64,000 nt of DNA from Miscanthus floridulus. Its lineage: Eukaryota > Streptophyta > Magnoliopsida > Poales > Poaceae. Positions 24,500-35,400 of this stretch are shown here, in pieces (positions within the stretch are counted from its first letter, which is position 1; each line of letters begins with the position of its first letter). The notes beneath the pieces were generated by a model. It saw only the letters and a program-made list of their open reading frames with translations, had not been told where the DNA came from and did not search any database. A program made the position numbers and the translations under genes. The stretch lies in the NCBI RefSeq assembly GCF_019320115.1, contig NC_089581.1, forward strand, positions 7,379,707-7,443,706. Reading direction: 5' to 3'.

Positions 24500-26010
24500 C
24501 GATGGACGATGATGGATGGACTCTTCACGTACGTACGGTGCACCTGGCCCTGGCCGCCTTCCTTCCACGTGGATGACCTGCTCCACGCCACGTCAGAAGA
24601 AACCTGATCCATCGCGCGTTGAACCACATCATGAACCCTAATCTCTAGCCCCGAGCTGGTTGATGGTCCTCGAACAACTCGAATCCCTGCGAGGCTGCGA
24701 CATGGCCATCAAAGCTGTCCTGCCCCGCGATGCTTCACTTCAAGGGATCGGGATGTCTCCTCTCTTCCATTCGTTAGCGCCGGCTGGTCGCGACCTGGGC
24801 GATGATCCCGGGATTGGATCGGAGCACCGCCGTGGATGCCATCTGCAGGACGAGCAAATTAAGCCCGCGACGTTCGTGTCCCCACCGTACCGACGACGAG
24901 GCGTGCCACTCCGTCAGTCCGCTCTCCACCGATGACGAGGTGTTTGTGAATCCCTGCCCTCTGTGCCCTCGCTAAATTAAGTGAGTTTTTTTTACAACAA
25001 TTAAGGGAGTTATTATAAGTGCCTAGATTTTCATACAGCAACCTTAAACAACCAACAAGTACGTAGGAGACCATTTACAAACTTTACGAAAACATATTGC
25101 AGCATATACATGCTCAACATGTTCTATCTTCACCGTTGAATATCGCTTTGAGATTCGTGCTGCTCACTCTTCCCAATGCTTTACACTACTGATTGAGAAG
25201 GCACAAATCCCGATGTGGTGTTTGGATGGTCAGGATAGCACATGCTCAACATGTATACACCAAAAAAATACTTTCCAAACTTTATATAGTCAAACAATGA
25301 CACAATTTACAAACTTTCTATAGTCAAACAATGGCAAAATTACACCTGAAACATAGAAGTGTTTGCCAAAAAAAACGGCTTTAAACTTCACGCATTTTCC
25401 TTTGAAAAAAAAACTACCTAACCAAAAGGCAATCTTGCAAGATCTATGAAACTCCAGATGCTCGTGTAGAGCGTGGATCAAGAGATGGTCAGAAATTCTA
25501 CTAGACACCCTTTGCACCCAAAATTCACTATTAAAATCACTCCAATCCGGGATCAAGCAAGCAATTTATGATCTACTCTCTCTGTCTTAAGTTATAAGTC
25601 ATTTTGTTTTTCTAGCTACATATCTTTCCTTATGCACCTAGATATACATTATGATCTCAATCAATGACTTTTCATATGCTGGAGCATTCCGGACATGATC
25701 AAGCACTTTCGCATGTCTGAACAATTTTTTTACGATCTGCTATGTATATTTATCTCTTTCTGCATAACATTTTTTTATTTCGAGATGCATGATAAGATGA
25801 GGAACAAATTAACAATGCTAGTGGTTAGTTCTGATTATTATCTGCCACCAAACACAGATCTAGTATTCAGGCTTTCAGTAACATGCTATATATACGACAC
25901 TTGGCAGTCAGAGAGTGACTTGCCGGCTTGCCGGGGGATGTCTGTCACGAGAAATAATCGAGGCCAGGTGGGTGAACCTTCCTGTGCCTTTCTCGGTTTC
26001 TCCTCAGATC
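24500..26010. other. Stretch without recognised genes
   Basis: 24500-24950 is GC-rich with short unconserved frames. 24950-25560 is AT-rich with a local duplication (CAAACTTTATATAGTCAAACAATG-like words at about 25275 and 25310). Near 25575, CTCTCTCTGTCTTAAGTTATAAGTCATTTTG resembles one Stowaway terminus without a visible partner. Nothing else can be supported. Confidence 0.5.
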
Positions 26011-26019
26011 TGAATGCAT

Positions 26020-26330
26020 GGGGTGGGGGCGGGGCGGTCGTGCTCGATCGACCGGGCCGGGCCTGGGCGGTGCACGGTCCGCGAGGCTAGCTGGCCGACC
26101 GGCCAGTGGGCAGTGGCGCCCGTGGCACGACGGCTCGTCATGAAGCCCGTATTTTTGGCCCGGCCTAAGTACGGCCCGGCCCGATATTGAGCGGGCCTGG
26201 ACCGGCACTGCCCAATGGCACCAAGCCATGCCTGGGCCACACCCTAGGCACGCGGGCTGGCACGACACGACCCGCATTTTAGTGGCAGGCCCGGTGGTGG
26301 CCCGGTGACCACCCTGGCCTCGGCCTACTA
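26020..26330. repeat. GC-rich repeat with many CGGGCC/GGCCCG words
   Basis: CCGGGCC, GGCCCGG, GGCCGACCGGCC and CGGCCCGGCC words occur on both strands, with partly inverted arrangement, giving a strongly self-complementary 300-bp segment. Sequences like this belong to dispersed grass DNA elements, but no termini or target duplication were found. GCCCACCAG follows three times (26330-26390). Confidence 0.4.
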
Positions 26331-26519
26331 ACAGCCCACCAGCCTCCTTCCTGTTAACAGCCCACCAGTCTGCTAACAGCCCACCCTGGAATTCTAAATG
26401 TGGAGCCCTAATTCTTATTATCGGGGACCAATACCAGGGTACCCGAAGAGAAGAAGCTAATAACCATCAACATTGATTCGTCCGAGCAGTCAAGAGCGCA
26501 ACTACAGCTCCAACCGACC

Positions 26520-26830
26520 CCCAGGTGCGCAAACTCCGCCTCGCCCGACACCGAGGCCGCGGGCTCCGTCTCGCCCGACCCCCGAGGGTGGCTCCACCTC
26601 GCCCGACACCGAGGCCGCGGGCTCCGTCTCGCCCGACCCATGAGGGTAGCTCCGCCTCGCCCGACCCCGAGGCCGCGAGCTCCGCCCGACCCCGAGGCCG
26701 CGGGCTCCGCCTCGCCAGACCCCGAGGTCGTGGGCTTCGCCTCGTCCGACCCTTGAGGATGGCTCCGCCTCGCCCGTCCCCTGAGGGCGGACTCCGCCTC
26801 GCCCAACCCTCGGGTTTGGGCTCCGCCACG
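26520..26830. repeat. GC-rich minisatellite, ~30-33-bp unit
   Basis: About nine imperfect units of the form CTCCGCCTCGCCCGACCCCG-AGGCCGCGGG run from 26535 to 26825. The array abuts the ARF fragment and reads through into it on the minus strand. Similar arrays occur in subterminal regions of grass DNA transposons, so it may be part of a gene-capturing element. Confidence 0.8.
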
Positions 26831-27232
26831 TCCGTGGGGAGACGAACCGCACGAGCGGGTCGACTTTGTAGTCCAGCTCCGGGAAGATGGTCAGCGCGTA
26901 GAACCGCGGCACGGAGAAGCGACCGCATTGTTGGCGTCCCCGGCGCCGCCCCTGCTCCCGTTAGTCTTCAGGGCGTCGTCCAAGTCCGCCACCGGCTCCC
27001 AGGGGCGGAGCGGGATGAGGCGTAAGTAGATGTTGTCGATGTCAGGCTCCGCCATGAGCCTGACGGCCGCGACGTGGCACGAGACGAACGACGGCACCCG
27101 CGTGGCGCGCAGGTCCACGGCGGCGGCGACGACCTTCCTGGCGTGGCCCTGCGGGAAGTAGTATACCGCGGCGCCGACGGGCGGCACGGCGCACATGGAG
27201 CCCGCGCACGCCTGCCACAGCTGCGGGTGCAC
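26830..27232 (-). pseudogene. Auxin response factor (ARF) N-terminal fragment
   Basis: Minus-strand frames read VHPQLWQACAGSMCAVPPVG, AAVYYFPQGHARKVVAAAVD, VAAVRLMAEPDIDNIYLRLI and PLRPWEPVADLDDAL. After a frame change near 26895, PRFYALTIFPELDYKVDPLV follows. This is the N-terminal dimerisation segment and first part of the B3 DNA-binding domain of an ARF of the ARF10/16-like clade. The upstream start is not clear and the B3 domain is cut off at 26830 by the minisatellite. It cannot encode a DNA-binding protein; it is a captured or deleted fragment. Confidence 0.75.
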
Positions 27233-27239
27233 GCCGCGC

Positions 27240-28069
27240 CCATGGGCTCGACGGCGCCACGGGCGGCCTCCGGCTCCAGCGATGGGGGCATCCATATAGC
27301 ACCAGCAGCAGGCGCGCGTAGGGGAAGGTGGGGCGATGCCATGGACGCCGCCATTGCAGGCCACGGAGGAGCCTAGGCGCGCATGGGGTAAGGGGAAGCG
27401 GCGGAGGTGATTCCATCCGCGCTGAGGGCTGCTGCGAGCCACGTGAGCTCTGCCACTGGCCGGGCCGCAGAAAAACGGAGGGGCAAGTCATTTGCCCAGA
27501 GCCAGGAGAGAGTGAGAGTTTTTGCATCAGGGCCAGGCTCTCGAGTGGGCCAACGACACTAAACACGGGACTTGCAGCCCAGGGCACAGCCGGCTGTTGG
27601 GCCACACTTCTAAACACGCTCTAAATACCTGCATGGCATGGGCGCATGGCAGTACGTACCCGAATTGGGCCGCCGTGCATGCATGCGCGTGCGCTGTGCG
27701 CAACACGGCAGACTGGTGTGTCTTGCCACATTAGCGAAATTGGCAAAAACTGAACAAAGCTTCTCTTATCGGTGGCAAAAATATAGATGCCATTGTAATA
27801 GTGGTTTTTGAAGGAGCGACGTCCGTAAAAATAGCAAAATGTTAAATATCCCCTCGCTTCACTCTAGCAAGGTGGGATGAAGAAGAGAGGGTAGAGAGAG
27901 GGTGATTGATGGATACAGCTTGCTAGACTCTCAAGAGAGAGAGGGAGACGAGAATGAAGGAGTATACATAAATTAACTATTCCCTGACGCTGATAGCTCA
28001 TTGCAAAAGTGCAAAGGCTAGAGTGGAGTAGCGTGTAGTAGGTATAACTACCAAGGTCACTCAAACCTT
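27240..28069. other. Stretch without recognised genes
   Basis: GC-rich to 27720, possibly residual sequence upstream of the ARF fragment, then lower GC with AGAGAG-rich words around 27890-27950. Short open frames on both strands look incidental. Confidence 0.4.
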
Positions 28070-28203
<134 letters not shown>

Positions 28204-28219
28204 ACGACGGCACAACATT

Positions 28220-28345
28220 GTCAGATCATGGACTAATTAGGTTTAAAAAACTCGTCTCGCAAATTAGTCGCAATCTGTACAATTAGTTATTTTTAGTCTA
28301 TATTTAATATTCTATACATAAACATCCGATGTGATAGGGACTAAA
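28220..28345. mobile_element. Partial MITE (right half)
   Basis: TCAGATCATGGACTAATTAG, CTCGTCTCGCAAATTAGTCG, TTTTTAGTCTATATTTAATA and ATCCGATGTGATAGGGACTA match, in order, the right half of the element at 29414-29740. The left half is missing, apparently replaced by the microsatellite. Confidence 0.6.
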
Positions 28346-29413
28346 CTCTAAGTGGAAGAAGTAAACAAGGGCTTCCACAGCTTCATCCTCACATCTGCGG
28401 GCCCATGGCGAAATTGCCCTGGCAACATCGGTGGAGGGAGAGGCGAAGGCGGCGCGCTGTCGGGCCAGAGCAGCACCATCGCCCGAAGTCGACGCAGAGG
28501 CAGTGTGGTCCCTCAATGCATAGGCGGGCTCGAGCTGGTGCCATCCCCGACGCGGATGCGGGTGTGAGCGCAGGCGAGGGAGGTGAGGTGGAGGGTTGCA
28601 TCTAGATTGGAGATGAGGCCGTGGAGGCTTGTGGTTGATGAGGGGTAGAGAGAAGAAAAGGTGATAAGTGAGAAAAATCAAGGAAGAAAAGAAAAAAAAA
28701 TAGATGGATATCATCGACATTTTACTGTTATCAACCAAAGAAAGGTTGTTTTTACCAAACTTTTTCTAACCAGAGAAAATGAAGTTAAAAAAGCTATTTC
28801 ATAAAAAAAAATCAGAGTTAAAGTTGTTTTAAGTTTTAACCGGAGGTGGAGCTCTATAAAACGAGCCCGTAGATTCTCATTCAAGTGTTGTAGGAGTAAG
28901 TTTGAAGGGCCGTATAACGTTTCAGTTATCCAGTGTTCCGTAATCCGTTGGGAGAAGAGAAAAAACACGAGGAGCAATGCGTGGTGACAGTCCCAGTTCC
29001 CCAGCACGCAGCTCCATCTGCTCCGTGTTGCCCCCACCCCAATCACCGCTGTCGCTTCGCCAGGCAGCCCAGCTAGCAAGCTAGCATGCATGCACGCACG
29101 CAAGCACACGGATGCAGCCGAGTGCGGCAGCACAGCAGCGCGCGCGCGCATACTCCCGGGTCGCGTACGTGGCGAGGGGAAGGTGATGTGGATACGCGAC
29201 CCGGGAGTATTCTTGGTCGCTCTTTTGCAGCGATCAGCGAGTGAATGAATGCTAGCAGGGTCGGGAGCAGGCACAGCGAGTAAATGCGGTGCTCTCGAGC
29301 ACCTATCCCTGGCATGATGCCGCCCGGCGAGGTGAGCGGTGATGATGCACGCATGGAAGGGGAGCAGAGGTGAGAGCACTAGTTGGAGTACAGTACTACG
29401 ACTGGTTGCCTCT
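28346..29413. other. Stretch without recognised genes
   Basis: 28380-28620 is GC-rich and open in several frames, none of which I recognise. 28640-28830 is AT-rich. 29000-29400 is GC-rich with CGCGCGCGC near 29140 and a 16-bp inverted pair, CGACCCGGGAGTATTC (29197) against ACTCCCGGGTCGCGTA (29152). Nothing is securely assigned. Confidence 0.35.
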
Positions 29414-29740
29414 TTGGGGCGGTTTGTTCTAAAATTCATGTCACATCGAATGTTTAGATATTAATAAAAAAACATTAAATATAGATTAATTACAAAACAA
29501 ATTACATAGATGAAGGCTAATTTGTGAGACAAATTTTTTAAGTATAAGTAATCCATCGTCAGCATATATTTACTGTAGCACTAGGTTGTCAAATCATGAA
29601 CTAATTAGACTTAAAAGATTCGTCTCGTAAATTAGTCGCAAGTTGTGTAATTAGTTTTATAATTAGTCTATATTTAATACTCTATACATATGTTAATCAT
29701 TCGATATGACAGAAATTTTAGGAGGTAACCAAACAGGCCC
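29414..29740. mobile_element. Grass MITE, ~325 bp
   Basis: The left end GGGCGGTTTGTTCTAAAATT-CATGTCACATCGAATG is mirrored by the right end, read in reverse as GGGCCTGTTTGGTTACCTCC-TAAAATTTCTGTCATATCGAATG. The interior has the typical TTTACTGTAGCA and AAAAGATTCGTCTCGTAAAT words. This family is common in panicoid grasses. Target duplication is unclear. Confidence 0.7.
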
Positions 29741-29778
29741 GTAGATCGAGGTTTGCAGGCCCGTAGATCGAGGTTTGC
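29737..29778 (+). repeat. 21-bp direct repeat at the MITE edge
   Basis: GGCCCGTAGATCGAGGTTTG(C) occurs at 29737 and again at 29758, directly adjacent. The first copy uses the last bases of the MITE end. Confidence 0.7.
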
Positions 29779-29843
29779 CGCCGCCTGCTGCCGGTGCATG
29801 CATGGTTGCGCAGGTGTTGTCGCGTCAAAGACGACGCCACCGC

Positions 29844-29961
29844 GGCGGCAGCGCCATCAATTCCGATCTCTAAATACACTCGTGAAAAGGTCCGTTTGGT
29901 TAGGCGGCAGCGCCATCAATTCCGATCTCTAAATACACTCGTGAAAAGGTCCGTTTGGTTA
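29844..29961 (+). repeat. Perfect 59-bp tandem duplication
   Basis: The unit beginning GGCGGCAGCGCCATCAATTC and ending GTCCGTTTGGTTA is present twice without visible difference (29844-29902, 29903-29961). The second copy ends in the TTA target site of the following MITE. Confidence 0.9.
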
Positions 29962-30193
29962 GGCCGCGTTTAGTTGACAAAATTTTTTGGTTTTGGCTAT
30001 TGTAGCACTTTCGTTTGTATTTGGTAATTAGTGTCTAATTATGAACTAATTAGGTTCAAAAGTTTCGTCTCACGATTTCTCACCCAACTGTGCAATTAGT
30101 TTTGTTTTTCATCTATATTTAGTACTCCATACATGTGCCGCAAGATTTGATGTAACACTTTGGGGTGAAAAATTTTGGAATCTAAACATGGCC
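29962..30193. mobile_element. Tourist-like MITE, 232 bp, TTA target duplication
   Basis: Ends GGCCGCGTTTAGTTG...TCTAAACATGGCC are inverted. TTA flanks both sides (29959-29961, 30194-30196). The interior has ATTGTAGCACTTTCGTTTG and ATGAACTAATTAGGTTCAAA, typical of this grass MITE family. Confidence 0.8.
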
Positions 30194-32040
30194 TTAGTCT
30201 CCAGAATCTGCCGCGCCGCATTTTAGGCATGCCAAACCGAGTTAGGTAGCTGTTTGGTTTACTACCCTACCTAGGTTAGGCTGCCAAACAATCTCAGGCG
30301 CCGCCGCAGTGCTTTGCCATAGGATTTATTGCCGAAAGTGCGGCGAACGATTCCTTCGCTGCAACTCTGGCGTGCCGACGCGAGCTACGTTCAGCCCGAG
30401 AAAAAATGGCGCGTAACTTTGGCGCGTGTGTGCATATATGGGCCCTGGTATGATTGTGGAGGAATTTTGATGATTTGGAAGAATTCTGGAAGAATCTGTG
30501 AGAGGAAAATACTGTTCCGGACGAAAAAAGAAACGGATCAAACCGAGTTTAAGGGCACACGAACGAGGCACGAAACTACAATGATAGTCGGACTTTTACT
30601 GAAGGGTGTTTTGGTAAACTTCTTTTGCTTCTTTTGCACATGGAACTATGGAAGTGCTCATCGGACTTGTTCGCTTGTCTGAATTCTGAAAGAATTTAGA
30701 TGGTTTGAAGAAATGCTAGAGAAATTTATGAGAGAAAAACACTGTTTCGGGTAAAAAAATAAGCGGATGTTTAAGGACACGCGAACGGGGCACCAAACTA
30801 CAATGATAGTCGGACTTTTACTGAAGGGTGTTTTGGTGAACTTCTTTTGCTTCTTTTGCACATGCAACTATGGAAGTGCTCATCATCTAAGCATACTGAT
30901 CATTGAGGCTTCTGTACCTCTGCAGCTGATGTCGGTAGGAGTTGATGGTTCTGTATACTAATATAGCTAGAGACTATAATGCATATGTAAGTTCTCATCC
31001 TGCTATTAATTATTGCTCAGTATGTTCACTAGTGCTAATTATTCTTTTCCACCGTGTTAGAGTGAAAAGTGTCGAAATGCTGGTGCGATGACTTCAAGTG
31101 GTAAGCTCACCTCTTCATAGAATAAGGTATTTGTAATAAACTTTGGCTATGAACCAAACACCTGCCACATACACTTGCCAAACTTGTGGCAGCTCATATG
31201 GCTATGAACCAAACAGTTGCCAGAATTAATAAACCTGCCACATCTAAAGTTAAGGCATGGTAGTGAACCAAACACCTTGTTTTTGCCGCAAAGTTGGCAT
31301 GCCACTACTCTGGCATATGCCTAACCTTAGTTGCGGCAAACTCTGGCTATGAACCAACATGCCTTTTTCCAGGGATAGGGGAGATAGTTCTTCGTCCAAG
31401 TGCAACTACTTCTGGGAGGAGACATTGCTTTCGTACTCCACTTCCATTATTGATGTTATCGAAAGTTTTTAAGAAATAGAGTAGCTGCTTTTAGCTAAAC
31501 ATTCAAGATCTAATTGGAGACAATCATTATGATGCAGTGATTCATAAAGCAACTAAACAAGTCAACCAAAACCAAAAAGGATCACTCCTACATTCTTCTT
31601 AAACAAAAAAAAGACATGAGGTCACTCAGTTCTACGCCCTAATACAATTCCTAACTTAATCCCAGGTTTAAACATCATGTTCTCATTGTGTAAACTTCAG
31701 TTTAAAGGTTTACAAGTAAAACCAAAGAAGTGAAACACCTCTAGAGCATTTAATCTAGGAATACAGGCGAGAGGGATGGGACAGATAGGAGGAGGCTCAG
31801 CCACTGTTACATCTTCAGTTGGGGCAGCAGCAGCCGCTGGTATATGTACAACTTTTATTGGAGCAACGACAATGCTAATGCCAGCAATAGTTGATGGTGA
31901 CGGCTGATACTTAGAGAAGTAAGTTTAATAAATCAAGCACCTGCTTTGGAGCCATACACAGCCGCGTCGGCTTGCTTTTCAGTAAGCTACAATCAAATAA
32001 AATGAGACGTACACCAAATTAGTTCATTCACATTCAATCA
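30194..32040. other. Repetitive stretch without recognised genes
   Basis: A ~221-bp direct duplication occupies 30452-30886. Between 31140 and 31360 the word GGCTATGAACCAA recurs three times with GCCAAACTTGTGGC/TTGCCGCAAAGTTGGC-like inverted words, suggesting the end of a DNA element. 31480-32040 is AT-rich with no supported gene. Confidence 0.4.
30452..30886 (+). repeat. ~221-bp tandem duplication
   Basis: AAACTACAATGATAGTCGGA-CTTTTACTGAAGGGTGTTTT begins at 30573 and again at 30794. The preceding ~120 bp of each unit (GAAGAATTCTGGAAGAAT / TGAATTCTGAAAGAAT) are related but diverged. Confidence 0.85.
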
Positions 32041-32044
32041 CCTG

Positions 32045-34122
32045 TAATATATACCGTAGATTATCAGGATGTGTAAACGAAATATGGAGAAAATACTTAC
32101 TTTGTTCTTAACATGAGTTATGAAACATCTACTAAATCAAGCCTTCCAAAAAAAATCATCAGGATAAGTTTTCTTATTTGGAGCATTAAGCAGAAAATTT
32201 TTCATTTCCAGTGAAGTCACTCTATTCATCCAAATATAAGAGACCGAAACAACAATAGTACGTTTCTTAGAAGAAACACCACTACTTTTGTTAGAAGAAC
32301 CACCGTAAACAGCATTCTCGAACTTGACTTTATCTGGTAAGGCAATTTATGAAAATGAATCATGAGGGAGTCAAATAATTTAATTCTAACCGCGGCGGAC
32401 CAGTCAGCCCAATTCAGGTAGACGGTTGCTCTTTTGATCTTGGACTCGAATTCTGTGCCAGTATTTGTCAAGCCCAATATCCAGGCTACCAGATCATCCA
32501 TAAACATAATATAGCGCTGATTTATCACATTCTGACTTGTGTACCTAAAGCACATCTTGATAACAGCTACCAGAACAAGGAGGTCTAGAATATAATTTGA
32601 TTGATTCAGTACTTTTTCAGCTTCTTTTCTAATCTCCACAGTTTTAGATTCAGGTAAATACCAAATATCATCTATACTGAAACCACCTTTGTATGTGAAT
32701 CAATCATTATGACAATCTTCTAAAACCTTGATTAACATATAATATAAGTACCAGGCAAAATCACCGAGAGCAATGACAAAAGTTGTTTTGTTTCGCGTCT
32801 GTAGGTCGGCAAGTCTACTCTTTCAAAAAAGCCACCCTCCAGTCTTGCTCTCTCGATAACGTGTTTGAAAGCAATTGAAATATTTCTGTGACCACCTCCC
32901 AATCTATGCCTGAAACTCAAAATAAATGATTTCGGAAGAATAGTGCAGGCATCGGCTGTCTTAGCATCACAGAGGAAGTAGACGTCATCTAAATAAATAC
33001 TAAGTTTATCCATTGCCTTACTGGCAGCATATTCCACGGTAGAAAATATCTTGACAATATACTGTCAAGATATTTTTTGTCAAGATATTTTTACAGTATA
33101 TCCTTTGTCAAGATATTTTCTACCTTGGAATATGTTGTCAATAAGGCAATGGATAAGCTTGGTATTTATTTAGATGACATATACTTCATGTGTGATGGTA
33201 AGACAGCCGAGGCCTGCACTATTCTTTAGAAATTATGCATTTTGAGGTCCAGGCATAAATTGAGAGGTGGTTACAGAAATATTTCAATTGTTTTCAAACA
33301 CGTTATCAAAAGAACAGACTGGAGGGTGACTTTTTTGAAAAGGTAGACTTAACTGCTGACCTACGGACGCGAAACAAAACAACTTTTGTCATTACTCTTG
33401 GTGATTTTACCCGGCACTTATATTGTATGTTAACCGGGGCTTAAGATTGTCACACTAATAAATTCACATACAAAGGTGGTTTCAGTATAGATAATATTTG
33501 GTATTTACCTGATTCTGAAACTGTGGAGATTAGAAAAGAAGCTGAAAAAGTATTAAATCAATCAAATTATATTCTAGACCTCCTTGTTCTGTTAGCTGTT
33601 ATCAAAATGTGTTTTAGGTACACAAGTTAGAATGTGATAGATCAGCGCTATACTATGTTTATGGACGATCTGGTAGCCTGGATATTGGGCTTAACAAATA
33701 CTGACACATAATTCAAGTCCAAGGTCAAAAGAGCAACCGTCGATCTGAATCCAGCTCCGACTGGCTAGTCAGCCGCGACTAGAATTAAATTATTTGACTC
33801 CCTCATTATTTATTTTCATAAATTGTCTCGAACAGATAAAGTCAAGTTCCAGAATACTCTTTACGGTGGTTCTTCTAACAAAAATAGTGGTATTTTTTCT
33901 AAGAAACTACTATTGTTGCTTCGGTCTCTTATATTTGGATGAATAGAGTGACTTCACTGGAAATGAAAAATTTTCTGCTTAATGCTCCAAATAAGAAAAC
34001 TTATCCTAATGATTTTTTTGAAAGTCTTGATTTTAGTAGATGTTTCATAACTCATGTTAAGAACAAAGTATCTTCTCCATATTTCGTTTACACATCTTAT
34101 TAATCTACAATATATATTAGAT
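32045..34122. repeat. Large imperfect inverted repeat: two ~1-kb arms
   Basis: Left arm about 32045-33055, right arm about 33060-34122, reverse complements of each other over nearly their full length at roughly 85% identity by eye. Matching pairs include GTAGAAAATATCTTGAC (33039) with GTCAAGATATTTTCTAC (33107), and GAAATGAAAAATTTTCTGCT (33959) with its complement near 32190. Short nested copies of GTCAAGATATTTT fill the centre. The left arm carries two minus-strand open frames (32226-32639, 32732-33037). The right arm carries the same sequence with stops. A transcript through it would fold into a long hairpin. Confidence 0.85.
32226..33037 (-). pseudogene. Unrecognised protein-coding remnant in the left arm of the inverted repeat
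   Basis: Two open frames in order on the minus strand. The first (33037-32732) contains MDKLSIYLDDVYFLCDAKTA, SFILSFRHRLGGGHRNISIA and ETKQLLSLLSVILPGTYI. The second (from about 32690 to 32226) contains GGFSIDDIWYLPESKTVEIR, SNYILDLLVLVAVIKMCFRY and FMDDLVAWILGLTNTGTEFE. They probably belong to one ancestral reading frame, since the linking bases encode FTYKGG in a shifted frame. I do not recognise the family. The right arm preserves it at 33120-33940 with more stops. Confidence 0.4.
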
Positions 34123-34125
34123 GTG

Positions 34126-35400
34126 AGGTCAGAGAAGCCTTTAAAAGGATGAAAGAGGGGGCAAAGCGATGGGTCCTGATGGTATCCCAATCAAGGTGTG
34201 GAGATGTCTCGGGGATATAGCTATAGTATGGCTAACCAAGATGTTCAACAATATCTTTCGATCGAATAAGATGCCTGAGAAGTGGAGAAGAAGCATATTG
34301 GTACCAATCTACAAGAACAAGAGAGATATCCAAAGCTGTATTAATTATCGAAGAATTAAGTTAATGAGCCACACTATGAAGTTATGGGAGAGAGTCATCG
34401 AGCAGCGCCTGCGAGGAACGACGCAGATATCAATAAACCCATTTGGTTTGATGCCCGGAAGGTCAACCACAGAAGCAATCTTCTTAATAAGACAGGTTAT
34501 GAAGCGGTTTAGGAGCAGAAGGACCTCCACTTCATTTTCATTCACTTGAAGAAGGCTTATGACAAGATACCAAGAATGTTATGTGGTGGTCTTTGGACAA
34601 ACATAAAATCCCATCAAAGTACGTGACCCTCATCAAGGACATGTACAACAATGTTGTGACTAGTGTTCAAACAAACGATGATAACACAAATTACTTCCCG
34701 ATTAAAATTAGACTTCATCAAGGGTCAGCCTTAAGCCTGTATCTCTTTGTCTTGGTAATGGATGAGGTTACCAGGAACATCCAAGAGGATATCCCTTGGT
34801 ATATATTATTCGCTGATGATGTAGTGCTAATGGACGAAAGTCAGGCGACAAACTTCTGACATTCTCTGTGATAAGAGAGTACCACAAAAGCTAAAAGGCA
34901 AGTTCTATAGAACGACGATTAGACCGGCTATGTTGTATGGAGCAGAATGTTGGCCTACAAAGATTCGACATGTTCAACAACTAAGTGTTGCAGAAATGTG
35001 TATGTTGCGGTGGATTTGCGGTCACACAAGAATGGACCGAGTTCGAAACGATGATATATGTGATCGCCTAGAAGTAACACCAATTGAAGAAAAATTTGTC
35101 CAATATCAGTTGAGGTGGTTTGGCCATGTCCAAAAGAGACCTCCGGAGGCACCAGTGCATTGTGGAGTCCTAAGCTAAGGTTATAATATGAGAAGAGGTA
35201 GAGGAAGACCAAAATTAACATGGGGAGGCAATAAAAAGAGATTTGAAAGCTTAGAATATACTAGAGATCTATGTTTGAATAGGAGTAATTGGAAAGTAGC
35301 TATTGAAGTGCCTGAACCGTGACTTAGGGCTCTCGGTGGTTTTTCAACTCTAGCCTACCCCAACTTGCTTAGGACTGAAAGGCTATGTTGTTGTTGTTGC
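34126..35400 (+). pseudogene. RTE-type LINE remnant (reverse transcriptase and C-terminal region), internally deleted
   Basis: Begins inside the RT domain (KRMKEG; then AMGPDGIPIKVWRCLGDIAI in the frame from 34169). It continues with PIYKNKRDIQSCINYRRIKL, a shifted LKKAYDKIPRNVMWWSLDKH, IRLHQGSALSLYLFVLVMDE and the catalytic FADDVVLMDE (about 34810-34840). A deletion of roughly a hundred codons joins this to CDKRVPQKLKGKFYRTTIRP, then AMLYGAECWPTKIRHVQQLS, LEVTPIEEKFVQYQLRWFGH and MRRGRGRPKLTWGG. The 3' end is the typical CTAGCCTACCCCAACTTGCTT...GGCTATGTTGTTGTTGTTG tail near 35351-35400. Truncated 5', frameshifted and dead. Confidence 0.9.

Noticed and set aside
32226..33037. Calling the palindrome's protein a specific viral or host family
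   Set aside because: No motif I can name; any assignment would be a guess.
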